Shown here piece after piece: positions 33,198 to 36,073 of a stretch of 36,073 nt of DNA (position 1 is the first letter of the stretch; each line of letters starts with the position of its first letter). The notes under the pieces were generated by a model. It ran no database searches. It had not been told where the DNA came from and saw nothing but the letters and a program-made list of their open reading frames with translations. Source of the stretch: SZUA-521 sp041738285 (lineage in GTDB: Bacteria; Pseudomonadota; Gammaproteobacteria; Pseudomonadales; Azotimanducaceae); NCBI GenBank assembly GCA_041738285.1, contig JBGSQB010000126.1:1-36073 (forward strand), read 5' to 3'. Position numbers and translations under genes: made by a program.

Positions 33198-34405
33198 GAA
33201 ATGGCTCCCGTACTTTTCATCGTTTGGATGTCGGCGGCAGAGTAACCTGCGCGCTCGAGAATGGCATCGGTGTGCTCCCCGAGCAGCGGCGAGCGACCCT
33301 GGGCGCCGCCCTGGGTTACGGTCATGCGAATTGGCGTGCCGGCGATGGTCACCGTGCGATCCAGGCCGGGGTGTTCGACTTCGATCAGCATGTTGCGCAC
33401 GGCCACATGAGGATCGTTGAAGATGTCTTCCGCCGTGTTCACCGGACCGAACGGCAGCAGACCGCCGAGAATGTGCGTCAGCTGTTGCTTGGTGTGCTTT
33501 GCGGTCCACGTCGACAACAAATCGATCACTTCGTCCGCGTGCGCGACCCGTTCGTTGTTGGTGCGGTAGCGCGCATCGGTCGCCAGTTCTTCGCGACCGA
33601 TCGCCGCGCACAGCTTCACCCAAAAATGATCGAGCGGGCAGGCGAGCGCCACCATGCCGTCGGCGGCAGGAAACAAGCCGAACGGACACAGCAGCTGGTG
33701 TGCGTTTCCTTCGGGACCGGGTACGGCGTGCGTGTAGGAGTACAGATAAACGATGCGCTCGCAGAAGGCGAGCATCGCATCGTACATGGCGACGTCGACG
33801 AACTGCCCCTTTCCAGTCTTGTTGGCGCGATAGACGGCGGCCATGATGCCGAATGCGGTCAGCGCTGCCGGCAGCGTGTCGCCCACGCCGGGACCGACCT
33901 TGGTCGGTTTACCCTTGGGCCCCGTGATACTGATGATCCCGCCCATCGCCTGTGCCACCACGTCGTAGGCGGGCCAGTCGACGTAAGGGCTTTCGCCGGT
34001 GCGGGGATCGCCGAAGCCGCGGATCGCGGCGTAGACGAGACGCGGGTTGATTGCCTGCAAGGTCTCGTAGCTCAGATCCAGTTTGTCCATCACGCCGGCG
34101 CGGTAGTTCTCGACCAGAACGTCAGCGTCCCTTACCAGGCGCAGCAATGCCTCGCGTCCGGCCGGATGCTTCAGATCGATGCCGATGGAGCGTTTGCCGC
34201 GGTTGATGCTCTGGAAGTAGCCGCCGTAGGGCAGCTTACCCGGTGCATCCTTCGGGAACGGCCCCATCGTGCGGGTACCGTCACCCTGTACCGGCTCGAC
34301 CTTGATGACCTCGGCGCCCTGATCGGCGAGCAGCATCGTGCAGTAGGGCCCCGCCAGCATCAGCGTGAGGTCGACGACCTTCAGTCCTTCGAGTGCGCCG
34401 GGCAT
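33194..34405 (-). CDS. CaiB/BaiF family (class III) CoA-transferase
   Basis: 403 residues; ATG overlaps the MaoC stop by one base (TGATG). Family blocks: LEGLKVVDLTLMLAGPYCTMLLADQGAEVIKVE, SINRGKRSIGIDLK, and WPAYDVVAQAMGG with the catalytic aspartate (D148) that forms the acyl-anhydride with the CoA donor. It moves CoA between carboxylic acids. In context with an acyl-CoA lyase and two MaoC hydratases it may act like mesaconyl- or citramalyl-CoA transferase. Confidence 0.93.
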   Translation of the reverse strand: MPGALEGLKVVDLTLMLAGPYCTMLLADQGAEVIKVEPVQGDGTRTMGPFPKDAPGKLPYGGYFQSINRGKRSIGIDLKHPAGREALLRLVRDADVLVENYRAGVMDKLDLSYETLQAINPRLVYAAIRGFGDPRTGESPYVDWPAYDVVAQAMGGIISITGPKGKPTKVGPGVGDTLPAALTAFGIMAAVYRANKTGKGQFVDVAMYDAMLAFCERIVYLYSYTHAVPGPEGNAHQLLCPFGLFPAADGMVALACPLDHFWVKLCAAIGREELATDARYRTNNERVAHADEVIDLLSTWTAKHTKQQLTHILGGLLPFGPVNTAEDIFNDPHVAVRNMLIEVEHPGLDRTVTIAGTPIRMTVTQGGAQGRSPLLGEHTDAILERAGYSAADIQTMKSTGAIS

Positions 34406-34887
34406 CAGTTGGGAAAGTGCGACTTGCGCTTGATGAGCACGCGACGTTCGCCTTCGAACACGACGTCATCGTTCTGATTCACGCCGAAGTGCTTGAAGGT
34501 GACGATGCCGGCGTCTGGCCGCTCGGCGTCTGCCGTAGTCAGCACCTCCGTGTACGCATAAAGCGTGTCGCCGTGAAACACCGGACTCTTGAGTCGAATC
34601 TTGTCGAGGCCGAGTTCGGTGAGCGCGTTTTCGCCCGTATCCTGCATGGCAAGGCCAATCACCATCGCAATGGTGACGCCGCCAAACTGTACGCGCTTGT
34701 CCCAGCCCGCCCGACCCATGGCGTTCTTCTGCATCGCGTGTTCGTTGAAGTGACCTTCGGCCGTGTTGAGCACCATCAGCGTCGTGCCGACGTTGTCCTG
34801 TTCGGTCATGGTCTTGCCGCGCGCATGACGGATCACTTGGCCTGCCGTGAAGTCCTCGAAGTAGTTGTCGTTGCCCGTCAACGCCAT
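34405..34887 (-). CDS. MaoC-family hydratase (1)
   Basis: 160 residues from the ATG at 34887 with AGGAG upstream. It is a hot-dog fold with FEDFTAGQVIRHARGKTMTEQD at the start; D31 and H46 (NTAEGHFN) fit the Asp/His hydratase pair. Later VQFGGVTIAMVIGLAMQD and VFHGDTLYAYTEV are usual. It hydrates an enoyl-CoA, probably as a pair with the second MaoC protein encoded directly upstream. Confidence 0.87.
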   Translation of the reverse strand: MALTGNDNYFEDFTAGQVIRHARGKTMTEQDNVGTTLMVLNTAEGHFNEHAMQKNAMGRAGWDKRVQFGGVTIAMVIGLAMQDTGENALTELGLDKIRLKSPVFHGDTLYAYTEVLTTADAERPDAGIVTFKHFGVNQNDDVVFEGERRVLIKRKSHFPN

Positions 34888-34888
34888 G

Positions 34889-35377
34889 TCACTTGCTCCT
34901 GCGGCGCACGAGATTGGTACGGTCGAATTCCACCACGAGTTCACCGCGCTGGTTGTGGCCTTCGGTGTGCCAGGTGACGATACCCATGCCGGTGTTGCCC
35001 TTGGATTCGCGCCGACTCATGACCGTACTGCGCGCGGTGAGCGTTTCACCGACATACACGGGCGCGAGAAAGTTGCAGTTGTCGACACCCAGAAACGGTC
35101 CGCCGCCTTCGGAGAGGTCTTCGACCGTCATACCAAACACCGTGTTGAACACGAGCAGCGGGTTCACTACGGTGCGTGGATGGCCGAGCGATCTCGCGTA
35201 CGGTTCGTTGAAGTACAGTGGACAGAACGACAACGTTGCGGTGGTGAAGGTTGCGTTGTCTCCGTCGGTGATGGTGCGACCCCAGTGGTGCTCGAACACC
35301 CGCCCTTCGCTCATGTCCTCGTAGCGATTGCCCTTGGAATTGAGCACCGCGCGGGCGCGAAAATCCGATTCGCTCAT
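34889..35377 (-). CDS. MaoC-family hydratase (2)
   Basis: 162 residues. The N-terminal YEDMSEGRVFEHHWGRTITDGD and PRTVVNPLLVFNTVFGMTVEDLSE segments are typical of the larger MaoC proteins in mesaconyl-CoA-hydratase-like clusters. The catalytic aspartate is likely D40; the usual histidine of PLHFN reads PLYFN (Y55). Start overlaps the MmgE/PrpD stop (ATGA). With the other MaoC protein it may form a heteromer in which one subunit is catalytic. Confidence 0.86.
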   Translation of the reverse strand: MSESDFRARAVLNSKGNRYEDMSEGRVFEHHWGRTITDGDNATFTTATLSFCPLYFNEPYARSLGHPRTVVNPLLVFNTVFGMTVEDLSEGGGPFLGVDNCNFLAPVYVGETLTARSTVMSRRESKGNTGMGIVTWHTEGHNQRGELVVEFDRTNLVRRRSK

Positions 35378-36073
35378 GAGTTGCCTCGCAGCAGCGTGAA
35401 GAACTCAGTCAGATCCGCTTGCTCATCGAGATGTCGGCATAGGTGTTCCAAGCGCGCCGCCGTTTGCGCACCGAACACCGGATCCACGAGTGCATGAAAC
35501 TTGGCCGACAGGCTCATCCATTGGGCATCGAGGTCGCGCGCGGGAACGCCGACGTCGATCTCTGTCGTCAGCAACTCGTTGCCCACACGGATCTCGACGC
35601 GCGTGTCGCGCTTGCCATCGTCGCGCGCAACCACCTCGACGCGATCGCGCAGTGCAACGAGGTCAGGCTCCCGTGTCAGTTCGTCCGTGTAGGCGTCGAT
35701 GGCGGATGTGTCGCGGCCGGCCAGCGCCATCGCGGTGGTGAACCGCAGCGAGAACTTGGCTTCGAGTCCGGTTTGGGGTGCCTGGATGTTGCACACATCG
35801 AAGTGCCCGGGTGGCACGTGCAGCGTGACCGAGTCGATATCCGATGGTGCGAATGCATGCTCGCGTCTGAGATTGCGTGTCGCGGTGATGGCCGAATGGG
35901 TCAGATAGCAGGCGGCGTGGTACTTGAAACACACTTCCGGCAGGTGACTGTCGATGAGCAGCGCGCGCTCGAATCGCTCGGCCGATGCGCCGCGCCCCTG
36001 GGTGGCCGCAAATCCCTGACTCGTCTCCAGGATGTCGGTGCGACTGGTGAAACCGCGTTTGGCCAGACGCGCG
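35374..36073 (-). CDS. MmgE/PrpD family protein (5' part beyond the window)
   Basis: The minus-strand frame is open from the TGA at 35374 to the window end, giving the last 232 or so residues. The sequence LAKRGFTSRTDILE, then CFKYHAACYLTHSAI (the conserved H-rich turn) and FSLRFTTAMALAG, is that of the C-terminal half of MmgE/PrpD proteins, which include 2-methylcitrate dehydratase and aconitate decarboxylase. It is the furthest upstream visible gene of the MaoC/CaiB/lyase operon. Confidence 0.9.
   Translation of the reverse strand, partial: ARLAKRGFTSRTDILETSQGFAATQGRGASAERFERALLIDSHLPEVCFKYHAACYLTHSAITATRNLRREHAFAPSDIDSVTLHVPPGHFDVCNIQAPQTGLEAKFSLRFTTAMALAGRDTSAIDAYTDELTREPDLVALRDRVEVVARDDGKRDTRVEIRVGNELLTTEIDVGVPARDLDAQWMSLSAKFHALVDPVFGAQTAARLEHLCRHLDEQADLTEFFTLLRGNS

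Noticed and set aside
33198..33689. In-frame upstream extension of the HpcH/HpaI-type lyase
   Set aside because: It runs through the end of the CoA-transferase gene in another frame; the ATG at 33197 overlapping the transferase stop matches the family start.

Overview
This is a GC-rich bacterial chromosome segment with dense, mostly co-directional genes, many joined by 1- to 10-base start/stop overlaps. DUF6316- and DUF6614-type proteins, a FemAB of the XrtA/PEP-CTERM type, a NodU/SxtJ/DUF5989 set, a REP-associated tyrosine transposase and a GTGGGAGCGGGC-type REP palindrome together suggest a gammaproteobacterium with a large catabolic repertoire. That placement is inferred from gene content only. 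I saw no rRNA, tRNA or CRISPR.

Layout. 1-4471: the end of an unidentified gene, a 6-phosphogluconate-dehydrogenase-like enzyme (DUF1932 type), a small exported four-cysteine protein, a DUF6614 protein, and a two-gene molybdenum hydroxylase of the isoquinoline 1-oxidoreductase type. 4446-8111 (minus): a run of a CinA-type MoCF domain protein, a TraB/GumN protein, an SDR and a YheT-type hydrolase. 8112-8675: a gene-poor gap. 8676-12237 (plus): FemAB, NodU-type carbamoyltransferase, SxtJ-like and DUF5989 membrane proteins, a surface-carbohydrate type set. 12242-15640 (minus): a chelatase-like AAA ATPase and VWA pair. 15800-16087: DUF6316. 16084-17081: a RAYT transposase bracketed by oppositely oriented copies of a short GC-rich repeat.

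17121-27178 is the most unusual part. It is a 10-kb island containing two Udh-like dehydrogenases, three short GT2 glycosyltransferases, a PqqD-family protein, an HPr-kinase-like ATPase, two NTP_transf_5-type nucleotidyltransferases, an SMP-30-type lactonase and an HD-like protein. PqqD, HprK-like kinase and NTP_transf_5 proteins are known together from peptide-modification loci such as phosphorylated or glycosylated lasso peptides, but here no lasso cyclase, protease or precursor peptide is visible. Several members have altered catalytic motifs next to intact paralogues. Directly repeated copies of the RAYT-type repeat lie at both edges of the island.

27275-36073 (minus) holds two catabolic operons. 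One encodes two acyl-CoA dehydrogenases, an enoyl-CoA hydratase, a nitroreductase-family flavoprotein and an HsaA-like flavin monooxygenase. The other encodes an MmgE/PrpD protein (cut by the window end), two MaoC hydratases, a CaiB/BaiF CoA-transferase and an HpcH/HpaI-type acyl-CoA lyase. Together they look like CoA-thioester breakdown of a branched or cyclic acid; the substrate cannot be read from sequence.

A short repeat family (unit close to AGCTCCGGGGCTAGATAC) occurs at five intergenic loci, either as head-to-head palindromes or as tandem units. It is probably the REP family mobilised by the RAYT at 16084-16956.
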